Of a DNA stretch of 64,000 nt, positions 52,974-60,741 are shown piece by piece. The notes under the pieces were generated by a model. The model did not search any database and had not been told where the DNA came from. It saw only the letters and a program-made list of their open reading frames with translations. Source of the DNA: Winogradskyella arenosi (GTDB lineage: Bacteria; Bacteroidota; Bacteroidia; Flavobacteriales; Flavobacteriaceae); contig NZ_QPJO01000002.1 in NCBI RefSeq assembly GCF_003337305.1, positions 310,001-374,000 of the forward strand. The letters are read 5' to 3'. Within the stretch, counting starts at the first letter, position 1, and each line of letters opens with the position of its first letter. The position numbers were made by a program, and so were the translations under genes.

Positions 52974-54070
52974 TTTTTAATTAATTTTACAATACCTAAA
53001 TTTTCAATGCCCACGTAAATATAACCATCTGGTCCTTGTTTTACAGTTCTTACGCGGCCAAGACCATCTAAAAGGCGTTCTTCTTTAATAACTTTATTAT
53101 CTTTTAACGTACACATATCTAAATACTGAAATTTTAAAGAGCCTATTAATAAGTTCCCTTTCCAGTCGCCATACTGATCACTACTAATAAATGCCATCCC
53201 GCTTGGTGCAATAGAGGGATCCCAGTAATGCAGCGGTTGTTCCATACCTTCTTTTTCAGTGATATCCGTAAATTTAGTGCCAATATAGTTAACGCCATAA
53301 CTAATAACAGGCCAACCATAATTTTTACCGGCTTCAATAATATTAATTTCATCGCCGCCTTTTGGGCCGTGTTCATGGGTCCAAATTTTACCGGTTTCAG
53401 GATGAATGGTCATGCCTTGTGGATTGCGATGTCCATAAGAGTAAATGGCTGTTTTTGCTCCTGAAGTATTACTAAACGGATTGTCTTTTGGGATGGTACC
53501 ATCGGGATGAATACGATAGATTTTACCACCATCTCTACTGAGGTCTTGTGGGTTTTCATCTCTATTTCCACGATCTCCAATGCTAAAATAGAGTAGGCCT
53601 TGAGCATCAAAAGCGAGTCGTGATCCAAAATGTTGTCCTTTGGTACTGTTTGGGCTAGCTTTATAAAGGACTTCTAAATTGGTTAAGCTGTTTTGTTGGA
53701 GTTGTGCTCTAGCAATGGTGGTGTTTCCGCCATCACCCTCACCATTAGAAGAGGCATATGACAGATATATCCAATGGTTGGTTTTAAAATTAGGATCTAA
53801 TATGACGTCTAATAGACCTCCTTGACCTCTTAAATAAATTTCAGGAACCCCTGAAACCTTATTTTTTTTGCCATTTTTAAAAATAATGAGGTCTCCAGAT
53901 TTTTCTGTAATTAAAATTTCACCATCGGGTAAAAATGTAAATCCCCATGGAATTGAGAGGTCAGAAACAATAACTTGGTGTGTATGTTCTTCATTTTTAG
54001 GGGTGTTGTCTTGTGCACAAGCCAAGGTTGATGTAAGTATTAAACCGATAATAACGCTCTTTATTTTCAT
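52970..54070 (-). CDS. PQQ-dependent sugar (Gdh-B/YliI-type) dehydrogenase
   Basis: 366 residues with an N-terminal signal (LILTSTLACAQ). Six-bladed propeller segments include SIPWGFTFLPDGEILITEKSG, GGLLDVILDPNF, and GHRNPQGMTIHPETGKIW with the catalytic-region His, followed by HEHGPKGGDEIN-like residues. These enzymes oxidise aldose sugars with pyrroloquinoline quinone and pass electrons to a cytochrome, here the overlapping gene. Whether the cell makes PQQ cannot be seen in this window. Exact substrate unknown. Confidence 0.92.
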   Translation of the reverse strand: MKIKSVIIGLILTSTLACAQDNTPKNEEHTHQVIVSDLSIPWGFTFLPDGEILITEKSGDLIIFKNGKKNKVSGVPEIYLRGQGGLLDVILDPNFKTNHWIYLSYASSNGEGDGGNTTIARAQLQQNSLTNLEVLYKASPNSTKGQHFGSRLAFDAQGLLYFSIGDRGNRDENPQDLSRDGGKIYRIHPDGTIPKDNPFSNTSGAKTAIYSYGHRNPQGMTIHPETGKIWTHEHGPKGGDEINIIEAGKNYGWPVISYGVNYIGTKFTDITEKEGMEQPLHYWDPSIAPSGMAFISSDQYGDWKGNLLIGSLKFQYLDMCTLKDNKVIKEERLLDGLGRVRTVKQGPDGYIYVGIENLGIVKLIKK

Positions 54071-54119
54071 GAGATCCTGGTCTTAAAAAAAATTAGTTTT
54101 TAAAGTTAGGTAAATGTTG

Positions 54120-54148
54120 TTGGATTCTAAAGAAAATTTATATATTTG
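54120..54148 (+). promoter_or_regulatory. tRNA-Pro promoter
   Basis: TTG (54120-54122), then 18 bases, then TATATTTG (54141-54148), a full match to the flavobacterial vegetative promoter. It lies 26 bases before the tRNA. Confidence 0.7.
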
Positions 54149-54174
54149 CAGTCCGAAATTGATAATACAAAATT

Positions 54175-54249
54175 CGGGGTGTAGCGTAGCCCGGTTATCG
54201 CGCCACGTTTGGGACGTGGAGGCCGCAGGTTCGAATCCTGCCACCCCGA
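54175..54249 (+). tRNA. tRNA-Pro (anticodon UGG)
   Basis: Acceptor arms CGGGGTG (54175-54181) and CACCCCG (54242-54248) with discriminator A. The anticodon stem CCACG/CGTGG encloses TTTGGGA with anticodon TGG. The T arm GCAGGTTCGAATCCTGC is intact. CCA is not encoded. Confidence 0.96.
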
Positions 54250-54260
54250 CTACTTTTAAG

Positions 54261-54294
54261 ACTCTATAGATCTCATGATGTATAGAGTTTTTTT
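54261..54294 (+). terminator. Terminator after tRNA-Pro
   Basis: ACTCTATA and TATAGAGT form a perfect 8-bp stem (54261-54268 and 54281-54288), followed by a run of seven T. Confidence 0.85.
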
Positions 54295-54398
54295 GTTTTT
54301 AAGCAGTAAATTTAATCTTAGACAGGTTTTATAAATACCACCAAACCACAGGTAACCACGGCTTGAAACCTTTTAAGCGCTGTATTAAAGGTAAAGGC

Positions 54399-54436
54399 AA
54401 AAAAAAGTGATCGTATTTGCTAATACCATCACTTTT
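54399..54436 (-). terminator. Terminator of the DUF4625/TonB operon
   Basis: Minus-strand stem AGTGATGGTATT / AATACGATCACT with one mismatch, followed by a run of T. It lies 47 bases past the last DUF4625 gene. Confidence 0.75.
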
Positions 54437-54482
54437 AATATTAAAAGGGTGTTTTTTGTGCCCTGTTAAGACTTCAAATTAA

Positions 54483-54965
54483 TTAATCTACAATTTTAAT
54501 GTCTATAGAGGTTCTACGTTGCCAACCGGTTTCATCTGTAACGGAGTAAGCACAATGGTAATCTCCGGTATCTACATCGTTAGGGATAGTGATACTAATA
54601 TTTAATTCATAAAAGGTTGGAGCATCTTCTAAAGTGTAATTTTCTAAAAACATCATAGGGTTAAAAGCATCTTTTATAGGGTCTAAGGTGCAGACTTCTC
54701 CCTGATCATCATGAGTGTGGTGATCAAAATTATGGTGAATTTCTAAACTATAAGCAGCTAAAGCTCTATTGTCTGTAACTTGAGCTTTAAACGTATAGGT
54801 TTCTCCTTTGGTAAGCTCTTGGCAAGCTTGTGGAAAACCATCGGTGTAATTTATGGTAATGGTTGGTTTTTCTTCATCTATAGTTATCCCATCGTCACTA
54901 GAGCAAGAGGTGGCAAGGAATAGAAATGCGACTAAAAGGTGTAAATAAGAGGTTTTAAATGTCAT
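54483..54965 (-). CDS. DUF4625 lipoprotein, one module, His-rich
   Basis: 160 residues. The lipoprotein signal ends at LATSC (Cys at 21), followed by SSDDG. The domain opens KPTITINYTDGFPQACQELTKGE and carries the histidine cluster IHHNFDHHTHDDQGEVC (about residues 82-98), which is a strong metal-ligand candidate. It ends with an Ig-like strand pattern (GDYHCAYSVTDETGW). I recognise the family as DUF4625. It is the last gene of a set that includes a ZnuD-like receptor and is divergent from Zur, hence a surface or periplasmic zinc-binding role is proposed, not shown. Confidence 0.8.
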   Translation of the reverse strand: MTFKTSYLHLLVAFLFLATSCSSDDGITIDEEKPTITINYTDGFPQACQELTKGETYTFKAQVTDNRALAAYSLEIHHNFDHHTHDDQGEVCTLDPIKDAFNPMMFLENYTLEDAPTFYELNISITIPNDVDTGDYHCAYSVTDETGWQRRTSIDIKIVD

Positions 54966-55021
54966 GTTTTAACGTTTAAAACCGCATAGTATTTGAGTAT
55001 ACTATGCGGTATTATTAATTT

Positions 55022-55804
55022 TTAAGATGCGATAACATCGATATGTGTTTCGTATGATTCTGTGTGTCCATCTTCATCTTCAACAGTAATAGTAATGTGG
55101 TATTCTCCTGCAGGAGCTGTCGCTGGAACTTGAATATGTTTGTGGAAATCAGCTTCAGTTAAATCATGAAAATCAGTAGAATAGTCAAACTCACCATCCC
55201 ATTCTACTTCACCGTCTCCAACAATAAGGTCATGAGCATGGATATCTACGTTTAATTCATGAATTCCGTTTAAGGCTCCAATTTCTACATCCATATGAAA
55301 TTCTTCACCTCTTACAACTGTGGCGTCAATATCTGCATTACTGAAAGTAATTAAGTTGATAACGTCTATATGACCTTCAATTTCAGTGCTGTTTCCAGCC
55401 TCATCGATGACAACTAATTCAATATGGTATTCTCCTTCAGCGGCATATTGAGGGACGTCAACATGAACGTGGAATGATGGGTTAATGACTTGGTAACTGG
55501 CCGCGTCATAAACTTGTTCAAATTCCCATTCATCTTCATTTTCACCGGCTTCTAAATCATGAGCATGAATAGAAAGGATAATACTGTTTACTACGCCTTC
55601 AGCATAAATATCGGCTTCAATATGGATGTCAGAGCCTGTGAAAGCGGCTTGATCTGTGGAGTGTGAACTGCCTTCTCCATATTCAAAATCGGTAATTTCT
55701 GGTGCATTTACACCAGGAGAACTGGCATCATCATCACTACTACATGAGTTGAGAAGGATTCCGAAAATGGCAATAAAGCTTAAAATTTTAAAATTTGATT
55801 TCAT
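55022..55804 (-). CDS. DUF4625 lipoprotein with two tandem His-rich modules
   Basis: 260 residues. The lipoprotein signal has Cys at residue 21 (LLNSC). Two modules of about 110 residues follow, each with HAHD (about 84-87 and 191-194), an E-D-E-W or E-V-E-W acidic patch, FHxH (SFHVH and DFHKH), GEYHI and a D-x-x-G-H/N turn. The repeating HxHD...HxH pattern is suited to bind zinc or another transition metal. It lies between the TonB receptor gene (61 bases upstream) and the single-module DUF4625 gene. A metal-relay role on the cell surface is my inference. Confidence 0.85.
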   Translation of the reverse strand: MKSNFKILSFIAIFGILLNSCSSDDDASSPGVNAPEITDFEYGEGSSHSTDQAAFTGSDIHIEADIYAEGVVNSIILSIHAHDLEAGENEDEWEFEQVYDAASYQVINPSFHVHVDVPQYAAEGEYHIELVVIDEAGNSTEIEGHIDVINLITFSNADIDATVVRGEEFHMDVEIGALNGIHELNVDIHAHDLIVGDGEVEWDGEFDYSTDFHDLTEADFHKHIQVPATAPAGEYHITITVEDEDGHTESYETHIDVIAS

Positions 55805-55865
55805 AAGATTTGATTTAATGGTTATTGTATTTGTTTTAATTAATTTTCTATGGGTAAAGTTTTGT

Positions 55866-58235
55866 TTAAAATTGTTGTGTTAGCGCAATGGAAATGTTTC
55901 TTCCGGCTTCAGGAACATCAATTAAGCGGTAAAAACTCGTATGGTTGTAGTATTCGGTATTCAGAACATTGTTGAGTTTGAATTTGAGGTCTAAAGGTGA
56001 TTTTAAATTAAAAACTTGGATTTGCGTTAATAAGGTTAAGTTAAGCACCTCATAACCGTCCGTTTTTTCCTCTGGTGGAACAATATTGTTTTGTGCGGCC
56101 GTCATTCTATAATCTGCCGAGAGTTGCGGTTGTTTTAAAAATAAGAGGTCTTTGAATTGGTATTGTGCTGAAAATAATGTGGATAAAGGCGGCGAAAATG
56201 GAATGGTGAAGCCTTCTTTTGGGCCGCTATTTTGCCTACTGTAAACGTATTCTGAAGCGGCATTTAGTTGTAGGTTATTCCCAATTGTTGTCTGTGCTCT
56301 TAATTCTCCACCTGCTCTAAAAACTTTATTCTGAGTGTACTCATAAATCTGTAACGTCTCGTAATAATTAGATGTAGGATTTAAATAAATAAAATTTTCG
56401 AAAAAATTGACGAAAGGACTAATGCCTATACTGAACATTTCAGTAGTGTGATCTATATCTACATCAATTTGATACGATTCTTCAGGGTCTAAGTTAAGAT
56501 TACCTTTTTCGTAACGATACATATGGTAATTAACACCATCTGAGGCGAGCTCATTGGCTAAGGGCATTCTAAAACTTTTTCCAACATTTATTTTAACCGT
56601 GGTATTGTTTAAGAGGTAGCTAAGGCCAATAGACGCACTGAGGGTACCAAAATTAAGAGTTTTGTCTTGGGCTCTTTGTAAATAAATTTCTGATGAAGTG
56701 CCATCGGTATTATTCACAGTTGTCGGATACCAATCAAAATAGGCTTTACTATCTACGCGTCCATAATCATAACGGATACCGGCTAGAAGGTGTAAGTCTG
56801 AATTGAGTTCATACTGATCAAAGGCAAAAGCGCCAATTGTAAATCGGGTGTATTCTGGAATTAAAAATCCCCAACCTCCAATTTTATTATCTTGAAACTC
56901 TAAATTTAATCCAGCAACTATATTGTGATTGGCCATAGGCTGAAACGCATCTTTTATATTTAAAGTCCCTGTGTCTTTATTAAAACGACGCTCCTTACTA
57001 TCGGGAGGTGTAGGCATATAGCCGTGTGGAATCGGTTCGGAATGTTCTTCGCGCTGATTATTTTGAAAGCCTAAATCGATATTAAGGTTATGCTTTTCTA
57101 AATTGATAACCGTGTTGTTTAAGATCTTCAAATGATTGACTTTGTGGTAGGGAAGGTCTATGTCTCTATTAGAACTGTCGTAGTCTATAGTTGAAGTTCT
57201 CACCTCTAAGCCGTGCGCATTGGCAAAAAATCCATTTTTAGCATTAACGTTGCTTAATGTGGTTTCAGAAGTGATGCGATCGGTGGTATAACCAAAACTT
57301 AGACTGACATTGGCTTCTCTTCCTGCGGTATTTCTTAGGTTGTTATCGTGTAACTCAAAAATGTAATTTTCATATGAAATTTTATCCGTAGGAACCTTGT
57401 AATCCGCGTAATCTCTATAAGTCAGGCGTCCACGATAAAACCATTTATCGTTTCTCGCTTCGAGACCTACAGAAACTCCTAATAAATCGTTATTACTTTC
57501 TCCGAGTAAATTAACATTCCCTTGAAAAGAATCTTTAAGAGGTATTTTATTGGGTTGTATATCTACCACACCTGCAATAGCGTCTGAGCCATAAACCAAA
57601 GACGCTGGGCCTTTTACAATTTTAATGGTCTCAATACCATATTGATCTATTTCTAAACCGTGATCATTACCCCATTGTTGGGCTTCGTGTTTTACACCAT
57701 TCTGAATCACCGAAACTCTATTAAAACCTAAGCCGCGTATTACAGGTTTAGATTGTCCAGATCCGATATTAATAGTACTTACTCCAGGAATTTTACTTAG
57801 GGTTTGCATCAAACTGTTCTCGCGGTTATTAGATAGAAAAGCTTCAGAGACTAATTGAGCCACGACCGGAGATTCTTTTAGTTCACGCTTTTTAGTTTTT
57901 CCATTAAGCTCTATTTTATCAAGCGCTGTGGCGGCTTCTTCTAAAAAAATCTTATAAGTTTCTTCAGTTGTACCGGATTTAATGCTAAGCGTTTTTGTTG
58001 CATAACTCACATGTGAAATAGTCAAAGTATAGGTGCCCTCTTTTACATTATTTAGGGTGAAATTTCCTGTTACTGAAGAGGTTGAAAATAGGCCGTTTGC
58101 CATGATGGCAGCGCCTTCAATAGGCTCTAGCGTATTGGCGTTTGCAACAATACCTTTTATCTGTAAGGCATTTTGGGTGAAACCCATGGCGCTTAAATTT
58201 AAACATAACCAAAAGCTCAGTGTTTTGTATAACAT
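55866..58235 (-). CDS. TonB-dependent receptor, ZnuD-like
   Basis: 789 residues. A signal ends near GFTQ (20), followed by a carboxypeptidase-D-like beta domain (about 23-105), the plug and a 22-strand barrel ending with Phe (LTQQF). The plug motif VKHEAQQWGNDHGLEID (H183, D191, H192) and the following GPASLVYGSDAIAGVVD match ZnuD-type zinc receptors. Its neighbours (MerC-like, a Cys/His small protein, His-rich lipoproteins, Fur-family regulator) point the same way. The cargo is therefore probably zinc or a zinc complex, though other metals cannot be ruled out. Confidence 0.92.
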   Translation of the reverse strand: MLYKTLSFWLCLNLSAMGFTQNALQIKGIVANANTLEPIEGAAIMANGLFSTSSVTGNFTLNNVKEGTYTLTISHVSYATKTLSIKSGTTEETYKIFLEEAATALDKIELNGKTKKRELKESPVVAQLVSEAFLSNNRENSLMQTLSKIPGVSTINIGSGQSKPVIRGLGFNRVSVIQNGVKHEAQQWGNDHGLEIDQYGIETIKIVKGPASLVYGSDAIAGVVDIQPNKIPLKDSFQGNVNLLGESNNDLLGVSVGLEARNDKWFYRGRLTYRDYADYKVPTDKISYENYIFELHDNNLRNTAGREANVSLSFGYTTDRITSETTLSNVNAKNGFFANAHGLEVRTSTIDYDSSNRDIDLPYHKVNHLKILNNTVINLEKHNLNIDLGFQNNQREEHSEPIPHGYMPTPPDSKERRFNKDTGTLNIKDAFQPMANHNIVAGLNLEFQDNKIGGWGFLIPEYTRFTIGAFAFDQYELNSDLHLLAGIRYDYGRVDSKAYFDWYPTTVNNTDGTSSEIYLQRAQDKTLNFGTLSASIGLSYLLNNTTVKINVGKSFRMPLANELASDGVNYHMYRYEKGNLNLDPEESYQIDVDIDHTTEMFSIGISPFVNFFENFIYLNPTSNYYETLQIYEYTQNKVFRAGGELRAQTTIGNNLQLNAASEYVYSRQNSGPKEGFTIPFSPPLSTLFSAQYQFKDLLFLKQPQLSADYRMTAAQNNIVPPEEKTDGYEVLNLTLLTQIQVFNLKSPLDLKFKLNNVLNTEYYNHTSFYRLIDVPEAGRNISIALTQQF

Positions 58236-58393
58236 ATTGAGATACTAAAGAAGTTTTAAAATGATTCGGGTGTAGGGAATGTGAGATCTATTGGTATTAA
58301 AACCAACGCTTCTTATACCTTACATGTAGGACATGCGTTTTTAGTTGAGGTAAAAGTTGCTTGTAAATAGACCACAGAGAATCTTAAGATCCC

Positions 58394-58429
58394 TGAAAAA
58401 AAGACCTTATTATTTTAGATGAAATAAGG
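58394..58429 (-). terminator. Terminator-like hairpin at the end of the small Cys/His protein gene
   Basis: Minus-strand ACCTTATT and AATAAGGT-like arms (58404-58429) followed by CTTTTTTT. The stop codon at 58415 is inside the stem. The TonB receptor gene lies beyond it, so readthrough or a separate promoter would be needed. Confidence 0.5.
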
Positions 58430-58708
58430 TGGGGGTCTACTGAATAATAGGGGTATTGCAAGCGTATTAGAGCTTACAAAACCATAAGTTGTGATAAGAT
58501 GTCTAGGGGTACTAAACTCAAGATTTTCAATAGGAAAATCTTGAACCTCTGGGGTGAGGATCGGGGTGGTATTTATTGTTGTGGCGTAATCACAAACAGC
58601 ACAATGTAAATCTTGGTCTGTATCTTCGTTGTGCGTTAAGGCATGAAGCCCAAGCATTTTCAAGGAAAGAAAAAGAACAATAAAGAAATATGTGATGCTG
58701 TTTTTCAT
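58415..58708 (-). CDS. Small secreted/membrane protein with HCAVCDYA motif
   Basis: 97 residues from ATG at 58708 (an ATG four codons upstream at 58720 is also possible). An N-terminal signal or anchor (ITYFFIVLFLSLKMLGLHAL) precedes HNEDTDQDLHCAVCDYATT, where one His-Cys pair and CxxC-like spacing would bind a metal. The C-terminal half is proline- and aromatic-rich. It resembles the small HxxxH...C-x-x-C proteins often found next to Fur/Zur-controlled metal receptors. No characterised homologue known to me. Confidence 0.65.
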   Translation of the reverse strand: MKNSITYFFIVLFLSLKMLGLHALTHNEDTDQDLHCAVCDYATTINTTPILTPEVQDFPIENLEFSTPRHLITTYGFVSSNTLAIPLLFSRPPPYFI

Positions 58709-58759
58709 TAAAGAATTCAAATATTTTTTGTTTTTTAAATTCGTTTTTGCAAGTTTTAG

Positions 58760-59149
58760 TTAGTGGTTTTGCTTAACCGCAATGCGTAATAATTTCCAAT
58801 TAGCATAATGTGCGAAAGCGAGTAAAGTTGCACCTATAACCGTATTACTAACTTCCCATAAATTTGTGAGGTGAAGTCTGCCTATAGCTATAAAAGCAAA
58901 CCCTAATAATGCAATTTTTAAAGGTTTGGTTTTGTGGTGAATTGTTTTATAACTTGGCCAAAGCGAGGTTAATAAAAACACAATTCCTAAACTTATGAAT
59001 ACCCATTCAATAAATGAATTATTTAAAAAATATAAGCTACTCAATGAAGAAAACGAAAGTAAAATAGGGAATATAGCACAATGAATGGCGCAAATTATAG
59101 AGCTTGATAATGCTATAATATCTAAGGTGTTGGTTTTTGATTTATTCAC
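58760..59149 (-). CDS. MerC-domain membrane protein
   Basis: 129 residues with about four membrane helices. The first contains IICAIHCAIFPILLSF, which has the Cys/His residues expected for the MerC ion site. MerC proteins move mercury in resistance operons, but Bacteroidota members beside Zur are probably for zinc or another metal. It is the first gene of the minus-strand set after the Zur-controlled promoter region. Specificity is inferred from context only. Confidence 0.85.
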   Translation of the reverse strand: MNKSKTNTLDIIALSSSIICAIHCAIFPILLSFSSLSSLYFLNNSFIEWVFISLGIVFLLTSLWPSYKTIHHKTKPLKIALLGFAFIAIGRLHLTNLWEVSNTVIGATLLAFAHYANWKLLRIAVKQNH

Positions 59150-59175
59150 TTCCTTTAACTTTAATGATTTTAAAA

Positions 59176-59188
59176 GCGACTATGTCGC
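59176..59188. promoter_or_regulatory. 13-bp palindrome upstream of the merC-like gene
   Basis: GCGACTATGTCGC is a perfect palindrome 27 bases before the ATG at 59149. It lies within the likely 5' leader of the merC-like transcript. It is unlike the Zur-box sequence, so it could be a second regulator site or chance. Confidence 0.3.
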
Positions 59189-59197
59189 ATTACTGGG

Positions 59198-59228
59198 TTG
59201 GCAAATATATTATTTATTTATAATATTG
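59198..59228 (+). promoter_or_regulatory. Promoter for the Fur-family regulator gene
   Basis: TTG (59198-59200), 20 bases, TAATATTG (59221-59228), one mismatch to TAnnTTTG. It ends 41 bases before the ATG at 59269, and the likely start of transcription falls at the edge of the palindrome. Confidence 0.45.
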
Positions 59229-59231
59229 CAA
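59202..59231 (-). promoter_or_regulatory. Promoter for the merC-like operon, overlapping the Zur box region
   Basis: Minus strand: TTG (59231-59229), 19 bases, TATATTTG (59209-59202). The TTG is part of the first TTGCAA repeat. A repressor bound at 59225-59255 would block this promoter. Confidence 0.6.
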
Positions 59232-59255
59232 TGATGTTGCAATAAGTTATTGCAA
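59225..59255. promoter_or_regulatory. Candidate Zur operator
   Basis: A perfect 19-bp palindrome TTGCAATAA-G-TTATTGCAA occupies 59237-59255. A third TTGCAA lies at 59226-59231, so three copies sit at spacings of 11 and 13 bases. It overlaps both divergent promoters. Confidence 0.7.
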
Positions 59256-59268
59256 ATAAATCGCATTA

Positions 59269-59646
59269 ATGATGAAAAGAAGAAACACACCGACTAAAGA
59301 AGCTGTTTTAAGTGTAATCACTAAAGCCGGACAGGCTATGAGTCAGGATGCGATTGAAGGCGAAATTTCTATTGATATTAATAGAGCAACGATCTATCGT
59401 GTGCTAAATCGTTTTTGTGAGGATGGTGTATTGCACAAAGTTATTGCAGAAGATGGTAAACAATATTTTGCCTTATGCGATGGCTGTGATGAAACACATC
59501 AAAAGCATCAACATTTTCATTTTAAATGTACGGTTTGTGAAACATTAGAATGCCTTCCAAATGAAGTTAAATTTTCAATTCCAAACGGTTACCATGTAGA
59601 GGACGTAAATTGTGTTTTAACAGGAGTGTGTAAAAAGTGTTCTTAA
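59269..59646 (+). CDS. zur: Fur-family transcriptional regulator, probably Zur
   Basis: 125 residues. A winged helix is visible (VLSVITKAGQAMSQDAIEGE; NRATIYRVLNRFCEDGVLHKV). Metal sites include CDGCDETHQKHQHFHFKC (Zn and regulatory ligands), CTVCETLEC and a C-terminal CVLTGVCKKC with structural CxxC pairs. Fur proteins repress metal-uptake genes when metal is bound. The zinc call, and not iron, rests on the neighbouring ZnuD-like receptor, MerC-like protein and His-rich lipoproteins, plus the operator. A direct proof is lacking. Confidence 0.85.
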   Translation: MMKRRNTPTKEAVLSVITKAGQAMSQDAIEGEISIDINRATIYRVLNRFCEDGVLHKVIAEDGKQYFALCDGCDETHQKHQHFHFKCTVCETLECLPNEVKFSIPNGYHVEDVNCVLTGVCKKCS

Positions 59647-59797
59647 TCCTTAAGATTTAAAAATTTAACATCACTCAAAGTCTCCATAAAAGCAATTAAG
59701 TCTGTTTTTTTCTGTGTTGAAAGTGGTATTCTATTGTGATTATCTTTTAAAATAGGGTCTAAATTATCCGCTTCTAAAACGCAGTGTTTAAAGAATT
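59643..59797 (-). pseudogene. C-terminal remnant of a di-heme cytochrome c peroxidase gene
   Basis: On the minus strand about 50 codons, with no start and an in-frame stop upstream at 59796-59798, encode EADNLDPILKDN, RIPLSTQKKTDLIAFMETLSD and a final FLNLKD. This matches the C-terminus of MauG/CcpA-type peroxidases (LDP...IPLSxxEKxDLIAFLKTLTD). The rest of the gene is gone. Its stop codon overlaps that of the Fur-family gene by three bases. Gene decay near a metal region is the simplest reading. Confidence 0.7.
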
Positions 59798-60043
59798 AAA
59801 TAACTCATTTAAAATTAGCAAATTGTCTATAGTAGTGCTTAAAATGTGGTATTTGTTATACTTTTTAAACTATGGACTCTAAGGAGTATATAGCTTTAAA
59901 TGAGCTCTATAATTCTCTCGTATTTGGATTATTTTCAGAAATAGAAAATCAGATTTTTTTAAGCACGGTTTATCAACAGCTTCAGTTTAAAATATTGCAG
60001 TAAATTTACCAGACTCAAACTCCTAAATAAAGTATAATTGTCA

Positions 60044-60730
60044 ATGAAAATTCTAATAGTAGAAGACGATCCCATTTTGAATAAAAACATTTCAGAAGCT
60101 ATCTCTTCTGAAGGTTATCTAGTGGAAAGTATTTATGACGGTATTTTAGCAGAGCGAGTTTTATCAAAAGAAGATTTAAGCTGCGTAATTATGGATATCA
60201 ATTTACCTGGGAAAACAGGTTATGAACTTTGTAAAGATTTTAGAGTCTATAATACCCAAACGCCTATTATTATGCTTACGGCGTTCAGTGAACTAGAAGA
60301 TAAGGTTAAGGGGTATGATTGTGGAGCAGATGATTATCTTACCAAGCCCTTTTTTATGCGAGAATTAATCCTCAGAGTTAATTCGCTCATTAAAAGAAGT
60401 ACTATCGAAATTAACAAAAAAGAAGAAGCATCAATACTTTCTATAGCTGGTATTACCATAGATACAACTAAGAAAAAAGTGTTTAGAGAAACGGAAGAAA
60501 TTAATTTAACGCAGAGGGAATATCAAATTTTACTAAAATTAATGAAGCAAAAAGGAGAGTTTGTTTCAAAACAAGAGTTGGTAACAGATATCTGGGGAGG
60601 TTCTTTCGATTTTAATACGAATACCATTGAAGTTTATATTAGCTTTTTAAGAAATAAACTAGATAAACCTTATGGGAAAAACACCATAAAAACAAAAGTG
60701 GGTTACGGTTATTATATAGATTTTAATTAA
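60044..60730 (+). CDS. OmpR-family response regulator (CzcR/CopR-like)
   Basis: 228 residues from ATG at 60044. An in-frame TTG two codons upstream at 60038 is a possible alternative. The receiver domain has VEDDP, the phospho-acceptor Asp at 51 (IMDINLPG), Thr in MLTAFSE and Lys in TKPF. The winged helix follows (about 128-228, with NLTQREYQILLKLMKQKGEFVSKQ). With its kinase it is 11 bases upstream of the kinase gene. Metal-efflux genes follow, suggesting control by excess zinc, cadmium, cobalt or copper. Confidence 0.94.
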   Translation: MKILIVEDDPILNKNISEAISSEGYLVESIYDGILAERVLSKEDLSCVIMDINLPGKTGYELCKDFRVYNTQTPIIMLTAFSELEDKVKGYDCGADDYLTKPFFMRELILRVNSLIKRSTIEINKKEEASILSIAGITIDTTKKKVFRETEEINLTQREYQILLKLMKQKGEFVSKQELVTDIWGGSFDFNTNTIEVYISFLRNKLDKPYGKNTIKTKVGYGYYIDFN

Positions 60731-60741
60731 AATATGCAGTT

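Noticed and set aside
58236-58393. Possible separate promoter for the ZnuD-like receptor
   Set aside because: No TTG-N17-23-TAnnTTTG or TTGCAA palindrome is visible in this gap, so how the receptor is expressed past the hairpin at 58394-58429 stays open.
59872-60003. 43-codon plus-strand frame before the metal response regulator
   Set aside because: No recognisable domain, signal or conserved context; too short to support from sequence alone.
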